A DNA stretch of 28,723 nucleotides from JBKPCD01 sp046727175 (GTDB lineage: Bacteria > Acidobacteriota > Vicinamibacteria > Vicinamibacterales > 2-12-FULL-66-21). How positions within the stretch are numbered: position 1 is the first letter of the stretch; each line of letters starts with the position of its first letter. A model generated the notes under the pieces. It was not told the DNA's origin. It did no database searches and worked only from the letters and a program-made list of their open reading frames with translations. Positions 9,642-17,900 of the stretch are shown in pieces. The stretch spans positions 1-28,723 of the forward strand of contig JBKPCD010000236.1 of assembly GCA_046727175.1 (NCBI GenBank). The letters run 5' to 3'. Made by a program: the position numbers and the translations under genes.

Positions 9642-10004
9642 TCAGGCTGTGCGGGCGAATGTCGCAGTGATCAAATCGTCGTCGGAGAATTCCCGCAGCC
9701 TATCGTCGAATTCTTCACACGCGCAGAGGTCCGCAGGATTGACGTCGAGCCGGAGGGTACGGGATTTCGTATCGATTTGCGGCGCCGCGTCAGCGGGGAC
9801 CAGATACCGCCGCCGCCGAAACCATCCTGGAGAGGTGACGACGAAGTAACGAAGCCTGCGTTCTGCGGGCTCGATGATGACGCCGTCGAGATCCCCGAGA
9901 AGCTTATTATCGGAGCTACGAAGATCCACGCGTGAGAGGCCGCCAGCAGGGCTCAGAACCTTCGACGCGTTCAGATAGCAGAGCCGATCGTCGTATGATT
10001 TCAT
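9642..10004 (-). CDS. PRC-barrel domain protein
   Basis: A 120-residue soluble protein. The core (about residues 20-75) reads GLSRVDLRSSDNKLLGDLDG followed by VIIEPAERRLRYFVV and RRRRYLVPAD. This matches the PRC-barrel pattern of small beta-barrels that bind RNA or protein partners, as in RimM and photosynthetic reaction centre H. The start is ATG 10004 (MKSYDDR), because GGAGGA lies 7 bases upstream. An in-frame ATG at 10025 would put that ribosome site inside the gene. The C-terminal 40 residues (CACEEFDDRLREFSDDDL) are acidic and unlike anything I recognise. It is convergent with the spermidine-synthase-like gene. Function is unknown; stress or envelope-linked PRC proteins of this size are common. 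Confidence 0.78.
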   Translation of the reverse strand: MKSYDDRLCYLNASKVLSPAGGLSRVDLRSSDNKLLGDLDGVIIEPAERRLRYFVVTSPGWFRRRRYLVPADAAPQIDTKSRTLRLDVNPADLCACEEFDDRLREFSDDDLITATFARTA

Positions 10005-10119
10005 TGCTCTGTCCTCCGCATCCACAGGGGACAGGGCAAAACTGATGCCAGGGCTGATGGGTGCCCGGGTGAGCGGCCGCGAAGGCCCGATGCTGGACCC
10101 TCGCGACCCTTCAACCCGG

Positions 10120-10503
10120 CTACTTCTTCCCGGCCGCCTTACGGGTGACAGCCACCGAGGCGGCGTGTTTCGTCCCTCCCGTGTCGTGATAGGTGACCCT
10201 TACCATGTCTCCTTCGCCGACGAAGTCGGTGATGACGGTCTTCTCACCGGCGGCCTTCTTTTCCTTGGATTTGGTCGAGGCGCCCGAGGCGGTAATCTTC
10301 GTCTTCTCGTCGACCGTGAAGGTCATGTCTTCCTTGCCGGTCTTGACAGTCAGAGACGAACCCGAGACGGCGGACACCGTGCCGGAAGCGGTCATCGTCT
10401 TGCCGCTCTTTTCGGCCTGCTTCATCTCACCCTGAACGGCGGGCATGGCGTGCAGAGTCGTTGCGATCAGGACACCAGCCAGGGAAACCAGCAGTCGTCT
10501 CAT
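10120..10503 (-). CDS. Small secreted protein of unknown function
   Basis: A 127-residue protein with a signal peptide (MRRLLVSLAGVLIATTLHA, predicted cleavage after residue 19). The mature chain is Lys/Thr-rich: ASGTVSAVSGSSLTVKTG, then TFTVDEKTKITASG, ending in a basic tail. The order is beta strands, a Lys-rich linker, then FVGEGDMVRVTYHD. This resembles small periplasmic OB-like or DUF5666-type domains, but the assignment is only by pattern. The start is ATG 10503, because AGGAGG is 6 bases upstream. The other ATG at 10509 abuts that ribosome site directly. It is preceded on the same strand by a large non-coding region. The gap to 10004 (115 bases) shows no clear signal, so this gene and the PRC-barrel gene may be co-transcribed. 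Confidence 0.75.
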   Translation of the reverse strand: MRRLLVSLAGVLIATTLHAMPAVQGEMKQAEKSGKTMTASGTVSAVSGSSLTVKTGKEDMTFTVDEKTKITASGASTKSKEKKAAGEKTVITDFVGEGDMVRVTYHDTGGTKHAASVAVTRKAAGKK

Positions 10504-10886
10504 AAACATCCTCCTTGCGCACGGTCGATGAGGGCCGTACCGAATCGGTCCATTCTACGCACATTCGATACGAAAGCTGCAACGTTGAGCACATATTTGT
10601 GTCCGACCCAGCCGATTCGGTTGAGGGGTCTGTTCAACCGGCGCGTTTTCGTCGTTATAACGCACGACGCCGCCCGCGGGTTCCGATGCGCGAGTAGTCA
10701 GTTCCCGGATACCCCTTGCAAGGTGTATCGCGCATGTGCTTAGCTGGGGGCTCCCACAGAGTTCTTCTGGTGAGTGTGCGTGTGGCCCGTCGGGCCGGAG
10801 GCCGCCGAACGGGGGATTCACGCGCAATCGTGCTGCGACGATTCACCAGACACGTGACCCGAACGGCCTTCGGATGAGGTTCCACC
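10504..10886. other. Divergent intergenic region
   Basis: About 380 bases separate two divergent secreted-protein genes. On the minus strand, TAGAAT near 10551-10556 could serve as a -10 for the small secreted protein, but its -35 match is poor. A TATAAC sits at 10656-10661 on the plus strand inside the palindrome CGTTATAACG. The near-perfect palindrome at 10708-10729 is listed separately. The GGCCCGTCGGGCC element near 10780 is a short self-complementary block. I see no open frame that looks coding and no riboswitch that I recognise. Confidence 0.5.
10708..10729. promoter_or_regulatory. Candidate operator palindrome
   Basis: A 22-base near-perfect dyad: GATACCCCTT, then GC, then AAGGTGTATC. 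It has one mismatch in 10-base half-sites around CCTTGCAAGG. The size and symmetry suit a dimeric helix-turn-helix repressor or activator. TTGCAA inside it could double as a -35 for the plus-strand gene, with a poor TTAGCT -10 after 18 bases. It lies 157 bases upstream of the gene at 10887. No regulator gene of the MerR or PadR type is in the window, so the partner is unknown. Confidence 0.4.
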
Positions 10887-12617
10887 ATGCGGTTATTGCT
10901 CCCCTTTGGGCTGGCGGTGGTACTCCTGGCACCGGCGCTGGCGTCTGCCCAATCAACTAATCCGATCGTGTACGTGTGCACACCTGACGCCGTCATCTAC
11001 AAGGTCGTCGGAACCACGTCGACGAAGTTGTACACCGGCACCGGCCGGTTCGATCATTGCGACGTCGGACCTGACGGATACCTGTACGTCCTGAACAATA
11101 CGCACATTCTGCGACTGGATCCGACGAGCAAGAACACAGCCAGCAGCTCGGCGGAATTCGTCGGCCCAGAGCTTGGGTCTGATGGTCGCGGGGCGGCATT
11201 CAACGCATCGACGTATTACATCAACACGGCAAGCACGGGTGTCGTGAAGGTCACAACAACTCCTGCCGTGCCCCTGAATTTTGCAAACAGCTTCGTTTCT
11301 CTGAACACGGGAAGCGGAGCAGGCCGCGACCTGTTGTTTGACGTAAGCGGCAATCTGATCTTCACACGGGGCGGAGACGTACGGAGCATCGCGCCGCTGA
11401 AATACCTCGGCGGGACGCCGAGCTCGGATCCGTCCACTCCGCTCGTGACCGACCACGCCTTCGGCTTGGGTCTGGACACCTGCCGCCAAGTCGTTTATAC
11501 CGATACAACGACTCGTACGGTGAACCGGATCGTTGGAAACACTTCCCAGGCGATCAGCGGCGTAAACCTTGCTGGAGGCAATCAACCTGAGATACCCCTG
11601 GACGCCTCTTTCGACACTCAGGGCCGTCTGTACCTTCTGGCCGGCCCGAATGTGGATGGCACCAACACTGTCAAGCTGTACCGGTACGATCCAGCGTCGG
11701 CAGTGGGAACCCAGACCACGTGCGCTAGCGTGACTAACAAGACTCAACTCTTTTCCGACAACAAAGCCATCGGCATCGCGCTCGGCCCCAATAACGTGCA
11801 AGTCCAGAAGACATTCAATCTGGCCCATTGCGACCAGAAATTTGATTTCGGCTATCACGCCGTAAGGGTGACCTTCCCAGACTGCGCCAATACCTTGACG
11901 AACACAGACACCATATTCACGATCACGGCAGTAAAGGCGATGCCGTCTGAGACCAATTTCAACGGTACCTTCCTGCCGTCTACCGAAGGGATGCAGTACA
12001 GCCCGATGGGAGATTTCGTCGTGCAGCATCTGCTCTCTATATCCGGTTATAACCCGTTTGCCGGGACGCCACCGCCCACACACCCAATCGAGTTGATTTA
12101 CCATTTCTTCACACAGGTGATCATCCACGAACCAGGTGTTGCTAGCGCGACAAGCCACGTGACCACCGCCGACTTCACCACCAAAGTAGGCACTGACTAC
12201 TGGGAGGCAGGCATACTCGATCCGCCGGCCGGAGAACGCGGAGACACCTGCTGCTCGAAACGCGTCGTCTTCAACGCGCCGACCCAGAACAACAACGGCT
12301 GCACACTGTCCTTCGGACCTCCGCTCCAAAACGTGCAGCCTCAGCGGTTCCAGGTCGGGCAGAACATCACGCTCAATGTGAATGTTGAGGGTGGTTGCAC
12401 CGGCGGGACGCTGCGCGTCGACATCAACCGGACGGACACGGGCCAGTTCGTAAAGGAAGCCGTGACGTCGAACCTTGAAACCGACAACATGATGAGCCCC
12501 AACGGGCCAAGCAGCTTCATTTACCATTTGCTGAATAACCTTGCGCCCGGTAACTATCGCGTGACGATTTCGGGCACGGTGGGTGCGCCCATCTTCCACG
12601 ACTTCTTTGTTCAGTAG
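10887..12617 (+). CDS. Secreted propeller-like protein of unknown function
   Basis: A 576-residue exported protein with a signal peptide (residues 1 to about 21, cleavage ALASA/QS). Residues about 25-300 repeat short strand motifs such as GPDGYLYVLNNTHILRLDP and TQGRLYLLAGPNVDGTNTVKLYRYDP, the look of an NHL or SMP-30-like beta-propeller. The C-terminal half has several cysteines (CDQKFDFGYH, FPDCANT, GDTCCSK, NNNGCTLSF, EGGCTGG), which probably form disulfides. It ends in an immunoglobulin-like strand region, LAPGNYRVTISGTVGAPIF. There is no anchor, so it is periplasmic or extracellular. The start ATG follows ATGAGG at 10876-10881. The 3' end faces the kinase gene, and a fragment of this end is duplicated at 12963-13050. 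Confidence 0.82.
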   Translation: MRLLLPFGLAVVLLAPALASAQSTNPIVYVCTPDAVIYKVVGTTSTKLYTGTGRFDHCDVGPDGYLYVLNNTHILRLDPTSKNTASSSAEFVGPELGSDGRGAAFNASTYYINTASTGVVKVTTTPAVPLNFANSFVSLNTGSGAGRDLLFDVSGNLIFTRGGDVRSIAPLKYLGGTPSSDPSTPLVTDHAFGLGLDTCRQVVYTDTTTRTVNRIVGNTSQAISGVNLAGGNQPEIPLDASFDTQGRLYLLAGPNVDGTNTVKLYRYDPASAVGTQTTCASVTNKTQLFSDNKAIGIALGPNNVQVQKTFNLAHCDQKFDFGYHAVRVTFPDCANTLTNTDTIFTITAVKAMPSETNFNGTFLPSTEGMQYSPMGDFVVQHLLSISGYNPFAGTPPPTHPIELIYHFFTQVIIHEPGVASATSHVTTADFTTKVGTDYWEAGILDPPAGERGDTCCSKRVVFNAPTQNNNGCTLSFGPPLQNVQPQRFQVGQNITLNVNVEGGCTGGTLRVDINRTDTGQFVKEAVTSNLETDNMMSPNGPSSFIYHLLNNLAPGNYRVTISGTVGAPIFHDFFVQ

Positions 12618-12622
12618 CGGAC

Positions 12623-12653
12623 AGCGGAGCCGGTCAACCCGACCGGCTCCGCT
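12623..12653. terminator. Strong bidirectional terminator-like hairpin
   Basis: AGCGGAGCCGGT (12623-12634) and ACCGGCTCCGCT (12642-12653) form a perfect 12-base stem with a 7-base loop, 5 bases after the stop of the secreted-protein gene. It is followed by ACCTTTC rather than a long T-run. The corresponding spot in the second copy of the duplicated junction (13050-13063) lacks it. Confidence 0.65.
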
Positions 12654-12670
12654 ACCTTTCGGCAGGACTT

Positions 12671-12950
12671 TCAACGAACAGGCGACTGCAGAATCGGCTT
12701 GAGATCGTATCGGGTGAGCAGTCCGTCACTGCGGGCTTCTGTTCATCTCATCGACCGTCTGCCGCGCCTTTGTGTAATGGCCGGCGGCCGCCGCAGAATC
12801 CCCCGCCAGACGCAGTGTCTCACCGAGGAAATAGTGGCTGCGCGCGAGCAGGGCGGCGCCTAAGGTTAAGCTGTCGCCCTTGGTCACCGCAGACTCGAGT
12901 TCCGTTCTGCCCTGTCGAAAATACTTCATGCCGATCAGGCTGCTCCCGTT
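12671..12950 (-). pseudogene. Duplicated C-terminal fragment of the kinase-TPR gene
   Basis: This stretch closely matches the last 90 or so codons of the kinase at 13064-16822. ESAVTKGDSL, LARSHYFLGETLRLAGDSAAAAGHYTKARQ and DEMN parallel ESAVTKSDSL, LARSHYLLGEALRLGGDSAAATGHYTKARQ and DEMK. Two bases are missing where the kinase has ATGAAAACAGAAGCC (here ATGAACAGAAGCC). This throws the frame and creates an early stop, although the downstream DNA still matches the kinase 3' end through its stop codon. Similarity stops abruptly near 12950. It has no start signal of its own and is a relic, not a gene. Confidence 0.85.
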
Positions 12951-12962
12951 CTTCACGCCAGC

Positions 12963-13050
12963 GATTATCCCTCGTGCCGCGCAGCTATGGCGTGACGACT
13001 CTTGGCACGGTGGCGCGCCCATCTCCCACGGCTTTACTGTTCAGAAATAG
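12963..13050 (+). pseudogene. Duplicated 3' fragment of the secreted propeller-like gene
   Basis: These bases match the last 85 or so bases of the gene ending at 12617. AGCTATGGCGTGACGAC corresponds to AACTATCGCGTGACGAT, GGCACGGTGG is shared, and CGCCCATCTCCCACG corresponds to CGCCCATCTTCCACG. SYGVTTLGTV in this copy parallels NYRVTISGTV in the gene. One base is lost after GGCACGGTGG, breaking the frame before the end. Together with the adjacent kinase fragment it forms a second, degraded copy of the convergent gene junction. Confidence 0.8.
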
Positions 13051-13063
13051 GCACCCAGGAATT

Positions 13064-16000
13064 TCAACGGACAGGCGATTGCAGTAGCGGCTTCAGATCG
13101 TACCGGGCGAGCAGCCCGTCAGCGCGGGCTTCTGTTTTCATCTCGTCGAGAACCTGCCGCGCTTTGGTGTAGTGCCCCGTGGCCGCCGCAGAATCCCCTC
13201 CGAGGCGCAACGCCTCGCCGAGGAGATAGTGACTGCGCGCCAGCACGGCGCGCGCACCCAGGCTGTCGCTCTTCGTGACGGCAGATTCAAGCTCCGTCCT
13301 CGCCTGACGAAAATCCTTCATGCCAATCAAGGCCGCTCCCAGGTAGAGCGAACACTCGGCCGACTGGTACTTGAGCCCGGAAGCGTCGGCCTGCCCCATC
13401 AGCGTCCTGAGCTGGGTGACTGCACCCTGCGAACGTGGCTCTTCGGCGGCGACCTTCGCAAGATTCAGGCTTGCACGCAACTCGTCGTACCGACTTGAGG
13501 CGCGTTTCGCAGTCTGAGCCGCTTGCTCGAAAAAGGCACGCGCGGTCCTCACATCACCGCGATAATAAGCGCTGTCCCCCTGATAGTTCAGCGTCTGCGC
13601 CGTGAGGCTTTGGCTCTTGAGTCCTTTGGCGACCTGCATTGCTTCGTCGAGATGCTTCTTCGCGTCGTCGAACCGGCCAACCATACTGAGCGCCAGGCCA
13701 TATTCGCTCGATGTCTGGACCACCTCCGACGAGCGCTCCTTCAACTCGCGCCATTTCTTCAGCGCTTGATCGTCGGCCTCGAGGGCTGCCCCGTAGCGTC
13801 CCTGGAGGGCGTACAGCACGCCGAGTCCGAGCGAGGCGATCGCTTCTCCGCGCCCGTCATCCGCGCCCCGTGACAACTCTACGGCACGGACATATTGCTT
13901 CTGAGCCCGATCGTAGTCTCCGAGAACCGTGGAGACGCCGCCGAGGTTGGACAGCGTCAATGAGATGGCTGCCGCGATCTTGGACTTTTCGCGGATCTCG
14001 AGGGCGCGTTCGAGATACGTGCGCGCCTCCTCGTATTCCCCTTTCGCGTAGTAGGTCGTGCCGATGTTGCTCAAGCACAGCGCCTGCCGCTCCTCATCGC
14101 CCAGGTCGCGCTCAATCGGCAGCGCCGCTTTCAGCGATGCGAGGGCCTCGTCGTGCCGGCCTCGATCCAGGTAGTACACACCGAGGTTGATGAGGACTAT
14201 CCCGACCGTCCGCTTGTCGTCGGCGTCCTTGGCGCTTTTGAGCGCTTCCTGATACGTTGACACCGCTTCTTCCGAGCGGCCTTGGACATCATGGATCGCG
14301 GCGATGTCAGTGAGGAGCATGGCTGCTCCGCGCTTGTCGCCGATTTCCTGTCTAATCTCGAGCGCCTCCTTGAACTTGCGCATCGCATCGCCAAGGCTCC
14401 CGAGATTCTTGTACGCGGTTCCCTCGGCGTGCAGCACTCTCGCCTTGAGCGGCTTGTTATCGAGGCGAACGGCCTGACTCTCGGCGGTCGTCAGCCAGTC
14501 GAGCGAGCCCTTGTAGTCGCGACGGCGGATTGCGTTTCGACCGGCCGCAAACAACGCGTCGGCGAACTTCGGATCGGCTTGGAGCACTTTCACGTACTCG
14601 TCACGTGCCTTGTCGAATGCACTGTTCGCATCGTAAAGGCTGGCCAGCTCGAACCGGAGCTGCAGATCGTTGGGCCGGGCTTTCACCAGCCGTTCGTACG
14701 ACTCGATGGCCTTATCGTTATCCCTCGTCGCCAGGGCATGAGCCGCGGCGATCATTTCCCGCTCGTCCTGAGGAAGCTTTGAGCTCAGGTCGATGGCGCG
14801 TTGCGAAGCTTTCGTCGCATCCGACCACTTCCCCAGCGCAGCCAGGCTCTGACCCAATTTCGAGTAGGCAAGGGCGAACCCCGGATCGGCCTTGACCGAC
14901 GCTTCGAACCGCTGCACAGCATCGGCGTTGTTCCCGTCACGCGCCAGTGCCTGCCCTTCGCTGTAATTCGTCAGCGCCTGCACCGATTGCGTCGACGGCT
15001 TGGATGCCGTCGCTTGCAGCTCCTCGATTGCCGACGACTCGAGCGCGAGGTTGCTGTGGATCCCGCTTGCAAGCTGCTGTGCGACCTTGAAGAGATCGTT
15101 CTCGTTTGCCGCTACGGCGTTCAACGGGATCGGCGCGCCGCTTGCGCCGAACATCGCGGCCGTGATTTGAATCTGGTCGCCGACCTTGGCGAAGCGGCCC
15201 GACACCACGGTATCGGCGCTGCTGAATTCCCGGAACCGGCGCGCCGCCGTCTGATCGAGCTCGGTGTTCTGGCCGAGTCCGAGATCGCGAAGGAGCTGAG
15301 CCAGGTGTGCCGAGGGTACCGAACGCAGTCGCGCGGACTGACCGAGGTTCGCTGTGATGAGATCAGCCAGGCTGACGCCCAAAGAATCGAGCTTTGGGTC
15401 ACCCGTCGCGTTCTGAAACGGCACCACCGCTAAAGCAACAGAAGACGAGGTCGCCGTCGCCGGCTCCTTTCCAACGGAAAACAGTCGGTGGCGAAACACC
15501 ATTCCGGCGCCGAGCACCGCGCCGAGCGCGCCAATTACAGCAATGCGCTTGACCGAAAGCTTCCGCCGCGCAGGCGCCGCAACTGCCGGCTGCGTTCGCG
15601 TGACCAGCGGTGCAGCCAGCGTGCCCGCCCGCCCCTCACGCCCGACGGGATCCAGCACCTCCAAATCCCGCGCGAGCTCCGCCGTTGTCTGATATCGCGC
15701 AGCCGGGTCCGGCTGCGTGCATCGGTCCATAATCCGCTCGAGCGCATCCGGAATGGCGGGATCGATCGTCCGTGCTGGCGGCAGCGGATTCTGAACACGT
15801 GTCATCAACTCGGCGACCGCGCTCTCGGCACGCGTCGCCTGCCGCTGTCCGAGGACCATGTCGTAGAGAATGAGACCGAACGCGTAGATGTCCGCGCGGT
15901 GATCGCACGGGCGCGCCATCGCCTGCTCCGGCGCCATGTATTCGAGCGTGCCGACGACAGCGCCCACGACCGTCGCGCCACCGCCCGAAACCGATCGGGC

Positions 16001-16822
16001 GATCCCGAAGTCCATGATGACGGCCTGGTCGTCCTCGTCGATCATGATGTTCGCAGGCTTCAGATCGCGATGTACGACGCCGGCTTCGTGGGCCGCGAGC
16101 AGACCGCTCACGACCTGTCGCGCGATCGTTACCGCGCGCTGGGCCGGTACTTTCCCTTCCTTTCGAAGGATGCTCGCCAGGTCGTGGCCCTGGATGTACG
16201 GCATCGTGATGTACTTGATGCCATCGATCTCGCCCAGATCGTGGATGCGGACCACGTTCTTGTGGGTGACTTGACGAGCCAGCAACAGCTCGCGTTTGAA
16301 GCGTCGCTCGAGATCACGCGCTGCCGCCGGATCTTCCGTCACCTCGGGACGAATCACCTTCAGCGCGACGGCGACGGCGAGCTCGTCGTCCCAGGCTTGA
16401 TAGACCGCGCCCATACCGCCGATTCCGAGCAGCCGAATCAGGTGGTATCGGTTCCCAAAGGCAGTGCCCGGCGCCAGCGGACCGGTGTTGGAGACGAAGG
16501 TGCCTCCGGTGGTCGGTCCAAACGACGCAGCGCGTGTCATCTGCGTTGCTGAAACTGGCGGAGGCGTGCCGACTGCTGTCGCCGCCTCGGCGGCGCGTTT
16601 CGCCCTCGTGAACGCCGCGTTCGGCGGGCGCTGCGACGTGGCCGCCTCGCTGGAGCCACCGAGCCTTGTACCGTCGTCCGGGTCGCCGCGCGAAGTAAGT
16701 GCGTCCTCCGACGGTCGGAAGGAGGTGACCGCGTCAGGCGGGAGCGTCGCGACGTGGCGGTGGCACGCCGAACACACAGCGACACCGTCCGGCAGGCCAG
16801 CGCCGCAGTAAGAACAGAACAT
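13064..16822 (-). CDS. Ser/Thr protein kinase with N-terminal zinc ribbon and TPR tail
   Basis: The protein has 1252 residues. Residues 1-23 are a zinc ribbon (Cys3, Cys6, Cys17, Cys20). A low-complexity linker leads to a complete Hanks-type kinase (about 126-390): glycine loop GIGGMG (133-138), Lys155, HRDLKPAN (251-258), DFG (271-273) and APE (297-299), so it should be active. A single membrane segment (about 427-443) follows. Then comes a TolB/FlgO-like domain (about 460-590, AVVPFQNATGD to DTVVSGRF), and then many TPRs to the end. The kinase would face the cytoplasm and the TPRs the periplasm. The start ATG 16822 lacks a Shine-Dalgarno but sits 17 bases behind a -10 box, so translation may be near-leaderless. 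It phosphorylates unknown targets. It faces the secreted-protein gene, and its tail is duplicated at 12671-12950. Confidence 0.92.
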   Translation of the reverse strand: MFCSYCGAGLPDGVAVCSACHRHVATLPPDAVTSFRPSEDALTSRGDPDDGTRLGGSSEAATSQRPPNAAFTRAKRAAEAATAVGTPPPVSATQMTRAASFGPTTGGTFVSNTGPLAPGTAFGNRYHLIRLLGIGGMGAVYQAWDDELAVAVALKVIRPEVTEDPAAARDLERRFKRELLLARQVTHKNVVRIHDLGEIDGIKYITMPYIQGHDLASILRKEGKVPAQRAVTIARQVVSGLLAAHEAGVVHRDLKPANIMIDEDDQAVIMDFGIARSVSGGGATVVGAVVGTLEYMAPEQAMARPCDHRADIYAFGLILYDMVLGQRQATRAESAVAELMTRVQNPLPPARTIDPAIPDALERIMDRCTQPDPAARYQTTAELARDLEVLDPVGREGRAGTLAAPLVTRTQPAVAAPARRKLSVKRIAVIGALGAVLGAGMVFRHRLFSVGKEPATATSSSVALAVVPFQNATGDPKLDSLGVSLADLITANLGQSARLRSVPSAHLAQLLRDLGLGQNTELDQTAARRFREFSSADTVVSGRFAKVGDQIQITAAMFGASGAPIPLNAVAANENDLFKVAQQLASGIHSNLALESSAIEELQATASKPSTQSVQALTNYSEGQALARDGNNADAVQRFEASVKADPGFALAYSKLGQSLAALGKWSDATKASQRAIDLSSKLPQDEREMIAAAHALATRDNDKAIESYERLVKARPNDLQLRFELASLYDANSAFDKARDEYVKVLQADPKFADALFAAGRNAIRRRDYKGSLDWLTTAESQAVRLDNKPLKARVLHAEGTAYKNLGSLGDAMRKFKEALEIRQEIGDKRGAAMLLTDIAAIHDVQGRSEEAVSTYQEALKSAKDADDKRTVGIVLINLGVYYLDRGRHDEALASLKAALPIERDLGDEERQALCLSNIGTTYYAKGEYEEARTYLERALEIREKSKIAAAISLTLSNLGGVSTVLGDYDRAQKQYVRAVELSRGADDGRGEAIASLGLGVLYALQGRYGAALEADDQALKKWRELKERSSEVVQTSSEYGLALSMVGRFDDAKKHLDEAMQVAKGLKSQSLTAQTLNYQGDSAYYRGDVRTARAFFEQAAQTAKRASSRYDELRASLNLAKVAAEEPRSQGAVTQLRTLMGQADASGLKYQSAECSLYLGAALIGMKDFRQARTELESAVTKSDSLGARAVLARSHYLLGEALRLGGDSAAATGHYTKARQVLDEMKTEARADGLLARYDLKPLLQSPVR

Positions 16823-16839
16823 AGAGGGAGCCAGGTGCG

Positions 16840-16868
16840 ATTATCCCCTACGCATCGCAGGCCGTAAA
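16840..16868 (-). promoter_or_regulatory. Candidate promoter of the zinc-ribbon kinase
   Basis: Read on the minus strand, TTTACG (16868-16863) and GATAAT (16845-16840) are 17 bases apart. The -10 ends 17 bases before the kinase ATG. This would give a leader of only about 10 bases, consistent with the missing ribosome site. Confidence 0.45.
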
Positions 16869-17288
16869 GAAGAAACGCCTGAAAATGCATTATCCAACAG
16901 GGTTAGCGCCACAGCTGAGGAGCTCGAGCCTTCCGAGATGGGTTCCTACAATCTGTACGAATCGTATTAGCGTCGTGCGCGGAACCTGGAGGGCTGCGGG
17001 GATCAGCCATGGGGGCCCCAGGGCGGGCTTTCATAGATCGAGCGCGCCGCCGTCTCCTGATCGCGAGAATGCCTCGACCGTATCCGAGGACGTCTGGGTC
17101 CAGTGGCACCTTCATCGTCGGAGCTCGGCAGCTCGCGAGATCACGGTTCTGTGCTAATGGTTCGGCGGTTTCGCGGATCGAGGTTCGTGGCGGGCGGGGA
17201 TCCGACGGTGCGTGTCGCGCGTGGGGGTGAGCCCCCACGCGCATTCAGAGCTCGGGGCGCTCGAGAGGACTGGCGGATAGTCGCAAGG
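16869..17288. other. Intergenic region without a recognisable gene
   Basis: About 420 bases lie between the kinase promoter and the end of the next minus-strand gene. Short open frames here on both strands are Arg/Ser/Pro-rich and have no ribosome sites, so I regard them as non-coding. The only strong structure is the hairpin at 17217-17242. Confidence 0.5.
17217..17242 (-). terminator. Perfect 11-base-stem hairpin
   Basis: GCGCGTGGGGG (17217-17227) and CCCCCACGCGC (17232-17242) pair perfectly around TGAG, 46 bases beyond the stop of the gene at 17289-17741. There is no T-run after it on either strand. A related GCGCGTGGG/CCCACGCGC hairpin occurs at 26811-26833, so it may be one member of a dispersed palindromic family rather than a plain terminator. 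Confidence 0.5.
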
Positions 17289-17741
17289 CTATGCGTGGTG
17301 AGGCCCGTGAGAGCGGACGATCGGGAGATGAACTGAGAGCCGCCACGGCTCGCCGTGCGCTTCGAGATCCCAATTGAAGCAGTCCAGCGCAAGTTGGACG
17401 GCATGAACCGCGTCGGACCCCAGACCAAGGAGCTGTCGATTGTCGCCCGCTCCGAAACCTGGTTCGTCGGCTTCGTTCGCGACGTACCTGGAGGCGACCC
17501 ACAGACCCGCCCATTGCTCCTTCGTCAGGCAATAGACACGATAGTCGGTGCCAGCATCCCACAAGGATCCCAGACGGAACACGAGGCACTCCGGGGCATC
17601 GTTGCAGGCGTGGAGCACGGCATCCTGCTGATCCCGCGTCAGAGGCGCCCAACCGCGAGGGAGCACCACCCTTTCCTTCTCTTCGCTCAGACGCACGCCT
17701 CTTGCGGGACGCACGTCAACGTACTCGTGTGGAATGTGCAT
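17289..17741 (-). CDS. Hypothetical protein (150 aa)
   Basis: I do not recognise this family. The chosen start is ATG 17741 (MHIPHEYVDVRPARGVRL), because GAAAG lies 3 bases upstream and coding-type composition begins there. The frame stays open to 17870, but the intervening codons (AAT, CAA, ACA, AAA, CGA) are unlike neighbouring genes. The protein is soluble and Trp-rich. LPRGWAPLTRDQQDAVLHAC leads into FRLGSLWDAGTDYRVYCLT, EQWAGLWVASRY and a DNRQLLGLGSDAVHAVQLAL helix. There is no signal peptide or membrane segment. It reads in the same direction as the coiled-coil and SagB-type genes upstream, 159 bases after the coiled-coil gene, so co-transcription is possible but unproven. Confidence 0.6.
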   Translation of the reverse strand: MHIPHEYVDVRPARGVRLSEEKERVVLPRGWAPLTRDQQDAVLHACNDAPECLVFRLGSLWDAGTDYRVYCLTKEQWAGLWVASRYVANEADEPGFGAGDNRQLLGLGSDAVHAVQLALDCFNWDLEAHGEPWRLSVHLPIVRSHGPHHA

Positions 17742-17900
17742 GTTCTTTCGCTCTCGGTCTTTTGTATTGCGTTCGTCTTGATTGCTCGACATGGTTCTGC
17801 TCGCATCGAACCTTGCCGTCGCTTGTGAAGCCCGGGGCCAGTGACGGCTTACCCATCCCGCCGCACACAAAACGTGCGATGGGGACCCCCGGCGTTTTGC

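Noticed and set aside
10045..10743. 232-codon open frame on the plus strand
   Set aside because: It overlaps the small secreted protein on the other strand, which has a ribosome site and signal peptide.
10690..10880. Possible cyclic-di-GMP or cobalamin riboswitch before the secreted gene
   Set aside because: The conserved cores of those riboswitches are absent; only short dyads are visible.
15488..16552. 354-codon plus-strand frame
   Set aside because: It is antisense to the kinase domain, whose motifs are unmistakable on the minus strand.
17355..17828. 157-codon plus-strand frame
   Set aside because: The minus-strand frame at 17289-17741 has better coding character and composition; both cannot easily be real.
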